This document shows, one piece after another, positions 17,249-24,866 of a DNA stretch of 64,000 bases (position 1 is the first letter of the stretch; every line of letters starts with the position of its first letter). Below the pieces are notes generated by a model. The model did no database searches, was not told the DNA's origin, and was given only the letters and a program-made list of their open reading frames with translations. The stretch is from Halococcoides cellulosivorans (lineage in GTDB: Archaea; Halobacteriota; Halobacteria; Halobacteriales; Haloarculaceae), in NCBI RefSeq assembly GCF_003058365.1, contig NZ_CP028858.1, positions 1,612,001 to 1,676,000 on the forward strand, in the 5' to 3' direction. The position numbers were made by a program, and so were the translations under genes.

Positions 17249-18520
17249 TCAGGAGTGGTCGTCGACCGTCCGCTCGGCGGCGACCTGTGGGGCCCCGTCG
17301 GACCGACGCTCCGCGAGCCAGGCTTTGACGAACGCGCCTTCCTCCCGAAGCGTCCACGCGCCAGTGTTCTCGCCCGTTTCCGCCGTCTCACCGGCCTCGT
17401 CGGTCGCGTCGGCCTCACCCACGAGATCTGGGACGGGCCCGTCGTAGGGCTCGCCGATCGAGTCCGCCGCCTCCGCGTCGACGAACGCGCGGTCGAACAG
17501 CGCCGGGCGCCAGACGGGGTCCGCACACCACGCCATCCAGTGGATCGCATCGTTCGCGTCGGCCCACTCGCGGAACGGTGCAGCGAACTCGGCGGTCGAG
17601 GCGCGGAACAGATCCAGATCGTCCTCGACCTGCCAGCCGAACTCGGTGACGAACAGTGGCACCTCGCTCGCGACGCCCGCCGTGCCCTGGGCGTCGGGGC
17701 CGACCCCCGCCCAGTCGGCCTCGCGGCTGACCTCGTGGCCCGCGTAGATGTGGTACGTGTAGGCCAGATTCTCGCCGTCGAAGCGCTCGACGTAGACCCC
17801 CTCGGGGCTCTGGGACCACGTCGGCGACCCGATCAGGGTGGGGGTCTCGGGGGCGTGCTCGCGGATGGTATCCACCCACGGCTGGGCGACGGCTTTCCAG
17901 TTCCACCAGAGTTCGGCGGCCGCACCCTCCTCGCGGGGATCGGCGCGCATCCCCGGCTCGGTCGGTTCGTTGTACACCTCGTAGAACACGTGGGTCCGGT
18001 CGGCGTACCGCGGCGCGACGGTCTCCCAGAACAGCGTGACCTCCTCCGCGAGCGCGGGGTCGTCCCAGCGCTGCGTGCGATCCTCGGTGTGCCAGTGGCG
18101 ATGGAAATCCACGATGCAGTAGACGCCGTTTTCCTCGCAGCGATCGACGACGGGGTCGAGATGCTCTGCGAGATACTCCTCGAGTTGCTCGCGGGTGAAC
18201 GCGGGGGGTTCGGGCGGGCCAGCCTTCCAGCCCGGCGGGTGTTCACCGACGTCGACCGGTTGGACGGGCACGCGGATCACACGTGGGTGCCAGCCGTGCG
18301 CGCCGCCGGTGAGATACTCGACGGTCTCGATGGCGTCCTTGCCGCGAGCGGCGGCCGTCCGGTTCAGCCGCTTCGGGTCGGCGACGTTCAGCCCGCGCAG
18401 CGTCACCTGGGAGCCCGACGGGTCGACGAGGCGATTGCCCTCGACGTGGAGTCTCGGGGTCGGGATGCCGGGCGAGTGCGAGCGGGTGGGGCGGTCGTCA
18501 GGGTGATTGGAGGGCGTCAC
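17249..18520 (-). CDS. Glycoside hydrolase family 5 cellulase-like protein
   Basis: The 423-residue protein has the GH5 fold markers: RVPV early, DFHRHWHTED at about 138-147, acid/base in VYNEP (Glu185) and nucleophile in VTEFGW (Glu293). Likely substrates are beta-1,4 glucans or mannans. No Sec or Tat signal precedes the domain at the chosen GTG (18520), so it may act inside the cell or be exported by an unseen route. Frames upstream of the GTG add a low-complexity basic sequence. Two ACGATATCGT palindromes lie just upstream. Confidence 0.8.
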   Translation of the reverse strand: MTPSNHPDDRPTRSHSPGIPTPRLHVEGNRLVDPSGSQVTLRGLNVADPKRLNRTAAARGKDAIETVEYLTGGAHGWHPRVIRVPVQPVDVGEHPPGWKAGPPEPPAFTREQLEEYLAEHLDPVVDRCEENGVYCIVDFHRHWHTEDRTQRWDDPALAEEVTLFWETVAPRYADRTHVFYEVYNEPTEPGMRADPREEGAAAELWWNWKAVAQPWVDTIREHAPETPTLIGSPTWSQSPEGVYVERFDGENLAYTYHIYAGHEVSREADWAGVGPDAQGTAGVASEVPLFVTEFGWQVEDDLDLFRASTAEFAAPFREWADANDAIHWMAWCADPVWRPALFDRAFVDAEAADSIGEPYDGPVPDLVGEADATDEAGETAETGENTGAWTLREEGAFVKAWLAERRSDGAPQVAAERTVDDHS

Positions 18521-18535
18521 GCGCTCGTTTTGTCG

Positions 18536-18643
18536 ACGATATCGTGTAAGGCGCTCGCCGAGGGAACAAGATTTGAGATTCGGGGGTGGAGCGGGGGTAA
18601 TATTATGCCTGCGACGATGGTCGTTGCTGGTGAACGATATCGT
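18536..18643. promoter_or_regulatory. Paired ACGATATCGT palindromes upstream of GH5
   Basis: The perfect 10-bp palindrome ACGATATCGT occurs at 18536-18545 and 18634-18643, 16 and 114 bases before the GH5 start. I saw no other exact copy in the window. Two identical dyads before one gene suggest a regulator operator. Confidence 0.4.
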
Positions 18644-18858
18644 GGTTCCTGAAATTGGCGAGTAGATGATCACTCATGCTCGGAATAGGGAGCATCGTCT
18701 CGGTCAGGCCGGTTTCGTCACGCTGATCTGGAGCGACGCGTTCGTGCGCACGGAGTGGGGCAACAGAATCTACAACGGTATATCGACGCGAGCCACCAAT
18801 CGTAGCCAGGCAGCCACTATAAATACCATATTAAATGCACATCATATAACCACTAGAA

Positions 18859-18864
18859 TTTAAG
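18859..18864 (+). promoter_or_regulatory. TATA-like box for the island genes
   Basis: TTTAAG lies 24-29 bases before the ATG at 18888, the spacing of a leaderless haloarchaeal promoter, and supports transcription of the short ORF and the gene after it. Confidence 0.35.
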
Positions 18865-18887
18865 CCACATAGAGAGACACAATACCC

Positions 18888-18965
18888 ATGGGAGATAAAT
18901 ATACAAGCAAGGCAAAAATGAAGATAGGGAAAATAATAGCAGCAAACACCATTCGAAGCGATTAA
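18888..18965 (+). CDS. Short lysine-rich ORF (25 residues) in the AT-rich island
   Basis: ATG to TAA encodes MGDKYTSKAKMKIGKIIAAN and then TIRSD, a basic peptide rich in Lys and Ile, unlike the acidic proteins of this genome. It ends 15 bases before the next gene on the strand and has a TATA-like box at leaderless spacing. It may be a leader peptide, a small membrane-active peptide or a chance frame. Confidence 0.3.
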   Translation: MGDKYTSKAKMKIGKIIAANTIRSD

Positions 18966-18980
18966 AAGTGGATAAATTTA

Positions 18981-19424
18981 ATGCAGTATTTATATGAGAA
19001 TAATAGAAAAATAATTTTCGATTATGAGGACGGGAGACCAGTGTGGCCAAAAGATGAAGAGATTAATTGGGACTTGGAAATTACTGATGAAGAGATTAAA
19101 CAAGAATTCGTATCATTACAACAATCAAACCTAATAGACCGAAAATACCCCGACAATAATGGCGAATACAAAGACGAGAGACCAAATAATAGTCCAGGAA
19201 CCGTAAAGTTTGAGCTTACTCAAAAAGGTATAGAAATAGCGCACCAGCATAACCAATCAGAATTGAATGTGTTTAGCGATATGACAATATTGCTTCTGAC
19301 GGTCGGATTATTAACCACAAATATTGCAAGTATCGTGACTACCGAATGGGTCGAAGCGACAATAATTATTGTAACCTTATTGGGCGTACTAATCGGACTT
19401 GTTATAATAACTTCTATAACATAG
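18981..19424 (+). CDS. AT-rich gene: winged-helix-like domain plus two membrane segments
   Basis: The 147-residue product has an N-terminal soluble region (1-95) with wing-like VKFELTQKGIEIAHQHN, then two hydrophobic segments (about 103-118 and 122-145). Codon use is AT-rich and Lys/Asn/Ile-rich, clearly unlike neighbours, so it was probably acquired by transfer. The N-terminal half resembles winged-helix proteins where LTQKGxxIA closes the fold. No family function is recognised. Possibly a membrane-tethered sensor or defence component. Confidence 0.6.
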   Translation: MQYLYENNRKIIFDYEDGRPVWPKDEEINWDLEITDEEIKQEFVSLQQSNLIDRKYPDNNGEYKDERPNNSPGTVKFELTQKGIEIAHQHNQSELNVFSDMTILLLTVGLLTTNIASIVTTEWVEATIIIVTLLGVLIGLVIITSIT

Positions 19425-19457
19425 AATCCTACATCCTCTCGTTATATGTGGATATAG

Positions 19458-19721
19458 ACTTCATCCAACAACGGCCCGATTACCACCCTGCACAGTCAAT
19501 TTGCAGCTGTCGTTGTTCCCCACCGGCGCATCAATCCCCAGTACAACTCGCTCGATGAATCGCTGCCTGACCCAGTGGAAAGCGTGATCGTCTCGCCCGC
19601 TGGGGCGCTCCCCGGCGACACGGTGTCGGTGTTCCTGTTTCGCAAAGGCCCACCTCTGTGGGTTGCATTCACGCCCAGTCGTGATTCTCCCACCCCTCGT
19701 AGTGCTTTAGCCGGCTCCTGA
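19458..19721 (+). pseudogene. 5'-truncated protein fragment
   Basis: An open frame follows a TAG at 19455 and encodes a protein-like run including FAAVVVPHRRINPQYNSLDE and VSVFLFRKGPPLWVAF, but no start codon precedes it. Hydrophobic and charged residues are ordered as in a real domain. I do not recognise the family. It overlaps the tail of the convergent 105-residue gene, so it looks like a remnant left by a rearrangement at this island. Confidence 0.3.
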
Positions 19722-19986
19722 TCTGAAACGGTTCCAACCCACAGTCGTGATAGAGCACTTCGGCCAACCGGCCAAACGCACTGTTGTTGAGTTCGATCCC
19801 GCGATTCCCCCGGTCGGTAATGTACCCTGCCGATCGGAGCATTTCGTAGGCATCGCGTGCGTCGGGATATTCGTGATCCCTGATCGCTGCGATTGAGAGC
19901 AGGGCCTCCTGATTAATCGGTGATCCCCACCCGTGTCTCGAAACCATCGCGGCCAGGAGAGCACATTTCACCGACGGCTTTCGCAT
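19669..19986 (-). CDS. Small conserved-looking protein, probable DNA-binding
   Basis: The 105-residue product starts MRKPSVKCALLAAMVSRHGW and contains DARDAYEMLRSAGYITDRGN then RGIELNNSAFGRLAEVLYHD, which reads as a winged-helix or similar small fold. It is divergent from another small HTH gene across a 93-base spacer that contains TATA-like sequence for both. Such pairs occur in haloarchaeal accessory regions. Molecular role unknown. Confidence 0.55.
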   Translation of the reverse strand: MRKPSVKCALLAAMVSRHGWGSPINQEALLSIAAIRDHEYPDARDAYEMLRSAGYITDRGNRGIELNNSAFGRLAEVLYHDCGLEPFQIRSRLKHYEGWENHDWA

Positions 19987-20050
19987 ACTCCGCTCTATTA
20001 TCGCCCACTACATAAGCCCCGTCAATCAGCGTTAACACGAATGGAAGTGA

Positions 20051-20056
20051 TTATAC
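20051..20056 (+). promoter_or_regulatory. TATA-like box for the 20080 HTH gene
   Basis: TTATAC lies 24-29 bases before the ATG at 20080, matching leaderless promoter spacing. Confidence 0.45.
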
Positions 20057-20079
20057 ACACCGGTCACCTCTATTCGAGC

Positions 20080-20424
20080 ATGAGCGAATCCACACCCAGA
20101 GACAGCGCGTCCGACCAGGACGTAAAACAGGCGCGTCTCGACCACCCGAGCGGCCTGCTTCACCTCACCCAGCACGAGAGCGTCCCGATCCTCCTCGACG
20201 CGATTCTCGACCTGCCGCCCGGCCGGGAGTTCAACAAGAGCGAGTTCGCGGACCACGCGGGCGTCACCCGCCAGACGGTCGGCACGTACATCGACCTCCT
20301 GCTCGACGTCGACATCGTCGAGGAGGTCCCGCAGACGACGCCCCAGCGGTATCGAGTGACCGAGAGCGATGTCGTCGAAGCGCTGTACGAGTTGAACAGT
20401 GCGATCAACGCGGCTGGCGAGTGA
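20080..20424 (+). CDS. Small helix-turn-helix protein
   Basis: The 114-residue protein has a central HTH (REFNKSEFADHAGVTRQTVGT, about 48-68) followed by a wing-like YIDLLLDVDIVEEVPQ and YRVTESDVVEALYELN. Start ATG at 20080 has a TATA-like box at leaderless spacing; the frame upstream runs through the promoter region and is rejected. It is divergent from the 105-residue gene and is probably its regulator. Confidence 0.7.
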   Translation: MSESTPRDSASDQDVKQARLDHPSGLLHLTQHESVPILLDAILDLPPGREFNKSEFADHAGVTRQTVGTYIDLLLDVDIVEEVPQTTPQRYRVTESDVVEALYELNSAINAAGE

Positions 20425-20472
20425 GATCGTCACGTACTCCGACGAGACGCGGGATCTAACAGGTCCATCCTG

Positions 20473-20592
20473 CATACGGCGAGCGGAGCGAGCCGTTTCA
20501 CTGAGCGCGAACGCAGTGAGCGCTCAGGTGTTTTTGGTCCAGATTTTTGCGAGGAGGGTTCGCGAAGCGAACCCTCCGACGTAAAAAGGTGG
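20473..20592 (-). repeat. Structured tRNA-flanking element, copy 1
   Basis: In the sense of the tRNA it begins about 5 bases after tRNA-Gln with CCACC and a T5 run (20583-20587). It contains a perfect 11-bp hairpin with triloop (20553-20563/20567-20577), the conserved stretch around TCTGGACCAAAAA, and an 8-bp hairpin CTGAGCGC/GCGCTCAG with loop GAACGCAGTGA (read on plus, 20501-20527). A GGC...GCC segment closes the far end. A second copy at 48546-48664 shares the backbone but has different stem sequences. Confidence 0.85.
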
Positions 20593-20597
20593 TCTAG

Positions 20598-20670
20598 TAG
20601 TCCCGGGAGGATTCGAACCTCCGTCGTTGCCCCCAGAAGGCAACAGGATTGGCCACTACCCCACGGGACT
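20598..20670 (-). tRNA. tRNA-Gln (CUG)
   Basis: A 73-base minus-strand cloverleaf: acceptor AGTCCCG/CGGGACT, T arm GGAGGTTCGAATCCTCC, anticodon stem TTGCC/GGCAA with loop TTCTGGG, anticodon CTG. CCA is not encoded and there is no intron. A TTTTGTAAC box lies about 20-30 bases upstream. A T5 run 10 bases downstream is a likely terminator. Confidence 0.93.
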
Positions 20671-20762
20671 GCATTCGACAGTCGGACATCGGGTTACAAA
20701 ACGGTGTCGCTTCGGGCGCTCGAATCCCAACGAGTATCGCCGTCGATCGCCCACCGGCGGGC

Positions 20763-21275
20763 ATGCTGGAGTCCGCGATCGACATCGTGTTCGGGACCAG
20801 TCTGACCCACCGGGTCGTGGTGCTCACGGCGATCGCCGTCTACGCCGTGTGGTTCGTCCGCGACGCCCCGACGGCGTGGGCGAACCTGCGTGACGGCGCC
20901 TGGACCTTCGGCCGACTGTTCACGCTGATCGTCGCGGCAATGGCACTCGCGAGTGCGATCGGCGCGCTCGTCCCGGTTGCGGCCGTCGAGCGCACGCTCG
21001 GCGCGACCGCCGGGCCGTCGGGTGGCGTCCTCGCGGGCGTCCTCGGCGGCCTCCTGCCGGGCGGGCCGTACGCGGTCTATCCCGTGATCGACAGCGTGGG
21101 GGCCGCCGGTGGCGGCGTCGCGGCCGTGCTGGCGCTGGCGGTCGGCTACGGTGCGATCGGGGTCGGACGCATTCCCTACGGCCTGGTCTTTTTCGAGTCG
21201 CGGATCGTCGCGGCGCGCGTGCTCGCGGGCCTGGCGATCGCGATCACCGCCGGCGCGGGGGTGTATCTGCTGTGA
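20763..21275 (+). CDS. Half-size permease, first of a tandem pair
   Basis: The 170-residue membrane protein has about four to five hydrophobic segments and the central motif GGLLPGGPYAVYPVIDSVGA, typical of the putative permease (DUF318/ArsP-like) superfamily, which normally has two such halves in one protein. Later GYGAIGVGRIPYGLVFFESR is also conserved in its neighbour. The TGA overlaps the GTG of the next gene (GTGA), so the two subunits are probably made together and form a heterodimer. Substrate unknown. Confidence 0.75.
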   Translation: MLESAIDIVFGTSLTHRVVVLTAIAVYAVWFVRDAPTAWANLRDGAWTFGRLFTLIVAAMALASAIGALVPVAAVERTLGATAGPSGGVLAGVLGGLLPGGPYAVYPVIDSVGAAGGGVAAVLALAVGYGAIGVGRIPYGLVFFESRIVAARVLAGLAIAITAGAGVYLL

Positions 21276-21799
21276 GTCGGTGGCGTCAGGTTGGCCGACT
21301 CCTCGTCGGGGCGTCGTGGGGCCAGCGCGTGGTCGTGATCGGCGCAGTCGTCGTCTACGCGACGCTAGCAGTCGTCGACCCCGCGACGGCGAGATCGAGT
21401 GCGGCCGGCGGGATCGCGCTGTTCGGGCGGATGGCCTCGCTCGTGGTCGCATCACTGTTGCTCGCGAACGCGCTCGGGCACGCGTTGCCCGAAGACCGCG
21501 TCGCGGCGACGCTCGGTGCGGCGGCGGGCACGCGTGGGGTCGTACTCGCTGGCCTGCTGGGTGGGCTGCTCCCGGGTGGCCCGTATGCCGTCTACCCGAT
21601 CGTCGAACGGGTCGGCGATCGCGGCGCGAGCGCACCAGCGGTGGTTGCGCTGCTCGTGGGGTACAGCGCGATCGGCGTGGGACGGGTCCCGTTCGGCCTC
21701 GGCGTGTTCGGACCGCGGATCGTCCTCGCGCGACTGGCGATCGGCGTCGTTGGCACCGTCGGCGTCGCGGTCGTCCTCGCGGCGGTCTGGCCCGACTAG
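21272..21799 (+). CDS. Half-size permease, second of a tandem pair
   Basis: The 175-residue protein is a paralogue of the upstream gene: GGLLPGGPYAVYPIVERVGD and GYSAIGVGRVPFGLGVFGPR align with it at the same relative positions. GTG start overlaps the previous stop. It likely supplies the other half of a two-subunit permease. Its TAG shares the CTAG palindrome with the stop of the convergent downstream gene. Confidence 0.75.
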   Translation: MSRWRQVGRLLVGASWGQRVVVIGAVVVYATLAVVDPATARSSAAGGIALFGRMASLVVASLLLANALGHALPEDRVAATLGAAAGTRGVVLAGLLGGLLPGGPYAVYPIVERVGDRGASAPAVVALLVGYSAIGVGRVPFGLGVFGPRIVLARLAIGVVGTVGVAVVLAAVWPD

Positions 21800-22269
21800 C
21801 CGTCACCGAATTCGGTGGGCGTCACGCGAACCACGAGCGTCTCCGCAACGTCGCGCAGGTCGTAGCTCGGCACCGACCCGTCGGTCCGGGTGACGTACAT
21901 CGGCTCGACCAGTCGGCCCGCGGCGTCGGGACTGGGCCGTTCGACGCCGTAGATTCGGAGATACTGCCCGGTCGCCCTAGGCTCGACAGTCTCGTCGCGA
22001 ATCTCGCGGGCGAGATCGGCCGAGAGCCACTCCGAGTCGCTGACGCTGGGCTCCCGGACCATCGCGGCCTCGACGTACCGGACGAGATACCAGGAGAGAT
22101 CGTTGAGCAACGCGACCGCCGCGCCGATGCTGACCGTCTCGACGGCGACCGAATTGACAAAGGGTGAGCGCACGTCGTAGGTCGCGAGCGCCTCGCGAGC
22201 GGTCTCGTGCGAGCGGAGAACCTGCCGGAGCGGGTCGTCGGTCGCGCCGAGCAGACAGACCTCGGTCAC
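21796..22269 (-). CDS. Conserved haloarchaeal protein, unknown function
   Basis: The 157-residue soluble protein starts (GTG) MTEVCLLGATDDPLRQVLRS and includes AALVALLNDLSWYL-like helical sequence (AAVALLNDLSWYLVRYVEAA) and LRIYGVERPSPDAAGRLVEP. It resembles a haloarchaeal DUF5804-type protein. It lies downstream of thiI on the same strand (82 bases). No catalytic motif is evident. Confidence 0.6.
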   Translation of the reverse strand: MTEVCLLGATDDPLRQVLRSHETAREALATYDVRSPFVNSVAVETVSIGAAVALLNDLSWYLVRYVEAAMVREPSVSDSEWLSADLAREIRDETVEPRATGQYLRIYGVERPSPDAAGRLVEPMYVTRTDGSVPSYDLRDVAETLVVRVTPTEFGDG

Positions 22270-22351
22270 AGGCGGAGCCTGGCGGGCAACCCGGAAAGCG
22301 ATTTCGTCGTTCGGGTGGCGGGCGCGGACGACCGCCCGCGGCCGACGACCG

Positions 22352-23542
22352 TCAGTCGTGACGTGGCTCGATCGGAATCGACTCGACGCGATCGGCGATG
22401 TCGGCGGCCATGCGGCTGGCGTCGGCGGGTTCGACGGCGTCGACGCCCGCCGGCGTCGCGCCGGTCTCGGGATACGAGGGTGCGACGCGGTTACAACCCG
22501 CGTCGATGGTGGCGTCGTTGTAGGTCCCGATCTCGCGAGCGCGAGCGATGACCCGATCTTTGTCCCAGGTCGCGAGCGGGCGGATCACGGGCGCGCCGAT
22601 CGCGCGCTGGACGGCCGCGAGGTTCGCGGTCGTCTGGGAGGACTTCTGGCCGATCGACTCGCCGGTGACGACGCCGACCGCCGACTCGGAGGCCTGCGCG
22701 GCGATCCGGAGCATGAGTCGCCGGAGCACGAGCATGCGGTGGTCGTGGGTCGTCTCGGCGATGCGCTCGACGGCATCGCCCGCGGGCGCGATCGACAGTT
22801 CGTCCACCTGGTCGGGCGCGTACGCCGCCAGGCGTTCGGCCGTCGCGACCGCGCGAGCGCGGTGGTCGGCGCCGCCGTAGTCGCCGAGATCGACGTAGAT
22901 CGGCTGGACCCTGGCCCCGCGTTTCATCGCCAGCCAGGCCGCGACCGGCGAGTCGATCCCACCCGAGAGGAGGGCGACCAGCGGGGCCTGCGAGCCCAGC
23001 GGAAGCCCACCGGGCCCCGACCGCGTTTCACAGAACACGAACGCCCGGTCGGGCCGGCACTCGACGGAGAGTGTGAGGTCGGGATCGTCCAGATCGACGC
23101 TCGGATCGAACCCCGCCGCGTCGAGGGCCTCGCCGACGGCCCTACCACCGACCTCACCGATGTCCCGACTCGAAAACGGGTGCGCGTCTGTCTCGCCGGC
23201 GCGACGCGCGTCGATGCCGAAGGTGCCGCCCGCAAAGTGGGCCTCGGCCGTCGCGACGAGCGCGTCGCCGATCGCGTCGAGTGTGGGGTCGACGACGCGG
23301 GCCGGCGAGGCCGAGACGACGCCGAACCCGTCGGTGACGGCACTCGTCGCGGCCTCGACCGCGTCAGTGTGGACGTACAGTCGATTCCGCTCGACGTGGA
23401 CGTCGCCGGGGACGTCCCGATCCGCGAGGATCGCGGCGAGGTTCTCGCGCAGACGGCCCTCCATGCGCATCCGAACCTGATCGCTCTTGGTCCCGATCTC
23501 GCCGTGTCGGACCAGCACCGTCGAGGCGCCCGGCGGGTGCAT
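22352..23542 (-). CDS. thiI: ThiI, tRNA 4-thiouridine synthase
   Basis: The 396-residue protein starts near STVLVRHGEIGTKSDQVRMR, has a ferredoxin-like/THUMP region (about 60-165), and a PP-loop ATPase with SGGIDSPVAAWL near residue 190. GESIGQKSSQTTANL is the ThiI adenylation segment. It activates tRNA U8 for thiolation. The rhodanese extension of E. coli ThiI is absent, as in archaea; Cys in GCNRVAPSYPET is the only late cysteine. Confidence 0.92.
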   Translation of the reverse strand: MHPPGASTVLVRHGEIGTKSDQVRMRMEGRLRENLAAILADRDVPGDVHVERNRLYVHTDAVEAATSAVTDGFGVVSASPARVVDPTLDAIGDALVATAEAHFAGGTFGIDARRAGETDAHPFSSRDIGEVGGRAVGEALDAAGFDPSVDLDDPDLTLSVECRPDRAFVFCETRSGPGGLPLGSQAPLVALLSGGIDSPVAAWLAMKRGARVQPIYVDLGDYGGADHRARAVATAERLAAYAPDQVDELSIAPAGDAVERIAETTHDHRMLVLRRLMLRIAAQASESAVGVVTGESIGQKSSQTTANLAAVQRAIGAPVIRPLATWDKDRVIARAREIGTYNDATIDAGCNRVAPSYPETGATPAGVDAVEPADASRMAADIADRVESIPIEPRHD

Positions 23543-23613
23543 ATCGTGGCTTGATCGCCGACGATCAAACGGGTGTCGATGGGGCGGCCGACCGCCGATC
23601 GAGCGTGACCGTC

Positions 23614-24816
23614 TCAGAACGTGGTCTGCTCGCCCTCGATGACCGATCGGGTGAGATCGGTGATCCCGTCGAGTTCGTCGTCGATCACCGCACTCACGTC
23701 GTCCTCGACCGCGCTGACGGGCGTGCCCGCCTCGGTGACGACGTGGGCATCCGCGAGGTGTGGCTGGTCGATCGGCTGGCCGATCTGGCTGAGCAGGCGG
23801 ATCTGGATCTGCCGGACGGCATCGACGCGCTCGTAGACCGCCCGCGCGATCTCGGTCGAGAGCAGGTTGTAGATCTTCCCGATGTGGTTGACGGGATTCT
23901 TCCCGCTCGTGGCTTCGAGACTCATCGGGCGATTGGGCGTGATCAGCCCGTTCGCGCGATTGCCACGCCCGACCGACCCGTCGTCGCCCTGTTCGGCGCT
24001 CGTCCCGGTCGTCGTCAGGTAGATCGCCCCGGAATCGAGGTCGTCGGCGGTGTTGACGTGGACCTCGACCGAGCGGTCGGTGATCTCGCGGGCGAGCTCA
24101 AGCACCTCCTCGCGGACCGACTCGACCATCGCCTCGTAGGCCTCGATGTCGGGAACGTGGGCGTCGACAGCGGCGACGGCGACCGTGACGGCGATCTGGT
24201 CGTCCTCGCGTTTGGCCATGACCTTCACGTCCTGGCCGATCGCGGGGTTCTCCGCGCCGAAATCGCCGTTGAGTTGGCGCTCGGTCTCCAGGACGATGCG
24301 TTCGGTCTCCGAGAGCGGGGCGTAGCCCACGCCGTAGCTGGTGTCGTTGGCCATCGGGACCGTGCCGTCCTCGCCGAAGACCTGCTGGAGGTCGCCGCTG
24401 CCCTCGCCCAGGTCGACGTCGACGATGACGTCCGTTCCCACGTCGAGGTCGGGGAACGTCTCGTCGAGGTAGTCCCGGGCGGCCTCGACGGCGACCGACT
24501 CGGCGGGGATGTTCGTGCCCTCGTAGGACTTGGTCGCGCGCCCGACGATCAGCAGATAGATGGGTTCGAGCACTTCACCGCCGCCGAACGCGGGCGCGGC
24601 ACTGCCGGCGACGAGTTGGGTCTCGTCGGTATTGAAATGCAGCACGCGACCGACGCGATCGAGATAGACGCGCGCGAGCGCTTGCGAGACGGCCTCGGCG
24701 ACGCCGTCACAGACCGAGTCGGGGTGGCCGATCCCCTTGCGTTCGACGATTTCGAGTGTCTGTTCCTCGACGGCCGGGCCCGGGGCGGGTTCGACCTGGA
24801 CGTTCCGGTCAGTCAT
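23614..24816 (-). CDS. mat: Archaeal S-adenosylmethionine synthetase
   Basis: The 400-residue protein has the archaeal MAT signatures [20 protein letters not shown] at about 25-44, [14 protein letters not shown], and [15 protein letters not shown] near the C-terminus. It makes SAM from methionine and ATP. Length fits the archaeal class, which differs from the bacterial MetK. It is monocistronic and 71 bases upstream of thiI. Confidence 0.95.
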   Translation of the reverse strand: MTDRNVQVEPAPGPAVEEQTLEIVERKGIGHPDSVCDGVAEAVSQALARVYLDRVGRVLHFNTDETQLVAGSAAPAFGGGEVLEPIYLLIVGRATKSYEGTNIPAESVAVEAARDYLDETFPDLDVGTDVIVDVDLGEGSGDLQQVFGEDGTVPMANDTSYGVGYAPLSETERIVLETERQLNGDFGAENPAIGQDVKVMAKREDDQIAVTVAVAAVDAHVPDIEAYEAMVESVREEVLELAREITDRSVEVHVNTADDLDSGAIYLTTTGTSAEQGDDGSVGRGNRANGLITPNRPMSLEATSGKNPVNHIGKIYNLLSTEIARAVYERVDAVRQIQIRLLSQIGQPIDQPHLADAHVVTEAGTPVSAVEDDVSAVIDDELDGITDLTRSVIEGEQTTF

Positions 24817-24866
24817 CGGCCGCGGATTCCCGCGCAGTCGCGGTATACCTTTCGAAAGCGCCAGCG

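Larger units (their letters stand above)
18521..18887. other. Gene-free spacer entering an AT-rich island
   Basis: These 367 bases hold no convincing gene. The first part carries two copies of a 10-bp palindrome. From about 18770 the sequence becomes AT-rich, marking the edge of accessory DNA. A 65-residue frame at 18666-18863 has no protein-like pattern and is not called. Confidence 0.6.

Noticed and set aside
15855-18652. Long + frames (446 and 486 residues) opposite trkA and GH5
   Set aside because: Both run antisense to genes with clear motifs; sequence is low-complexity, Arg/Asp-rich.
18666-18863. 65-residue + frame in the spacer
   Set aside because: No protein-like pattern, no promoter at correct spacing, and it crosses the composition boundary.
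18853-19050. 65-residue minus frame in the AT-rich island
   Set aside because: It overlaps a better + gene; hydrophobic bias is a by-product of AT-rich antisense.
19496-19693. 65-residue minus frame opposite the truncated gene
   Set aside because: The + frame is more protein-like, so this is its shadow.
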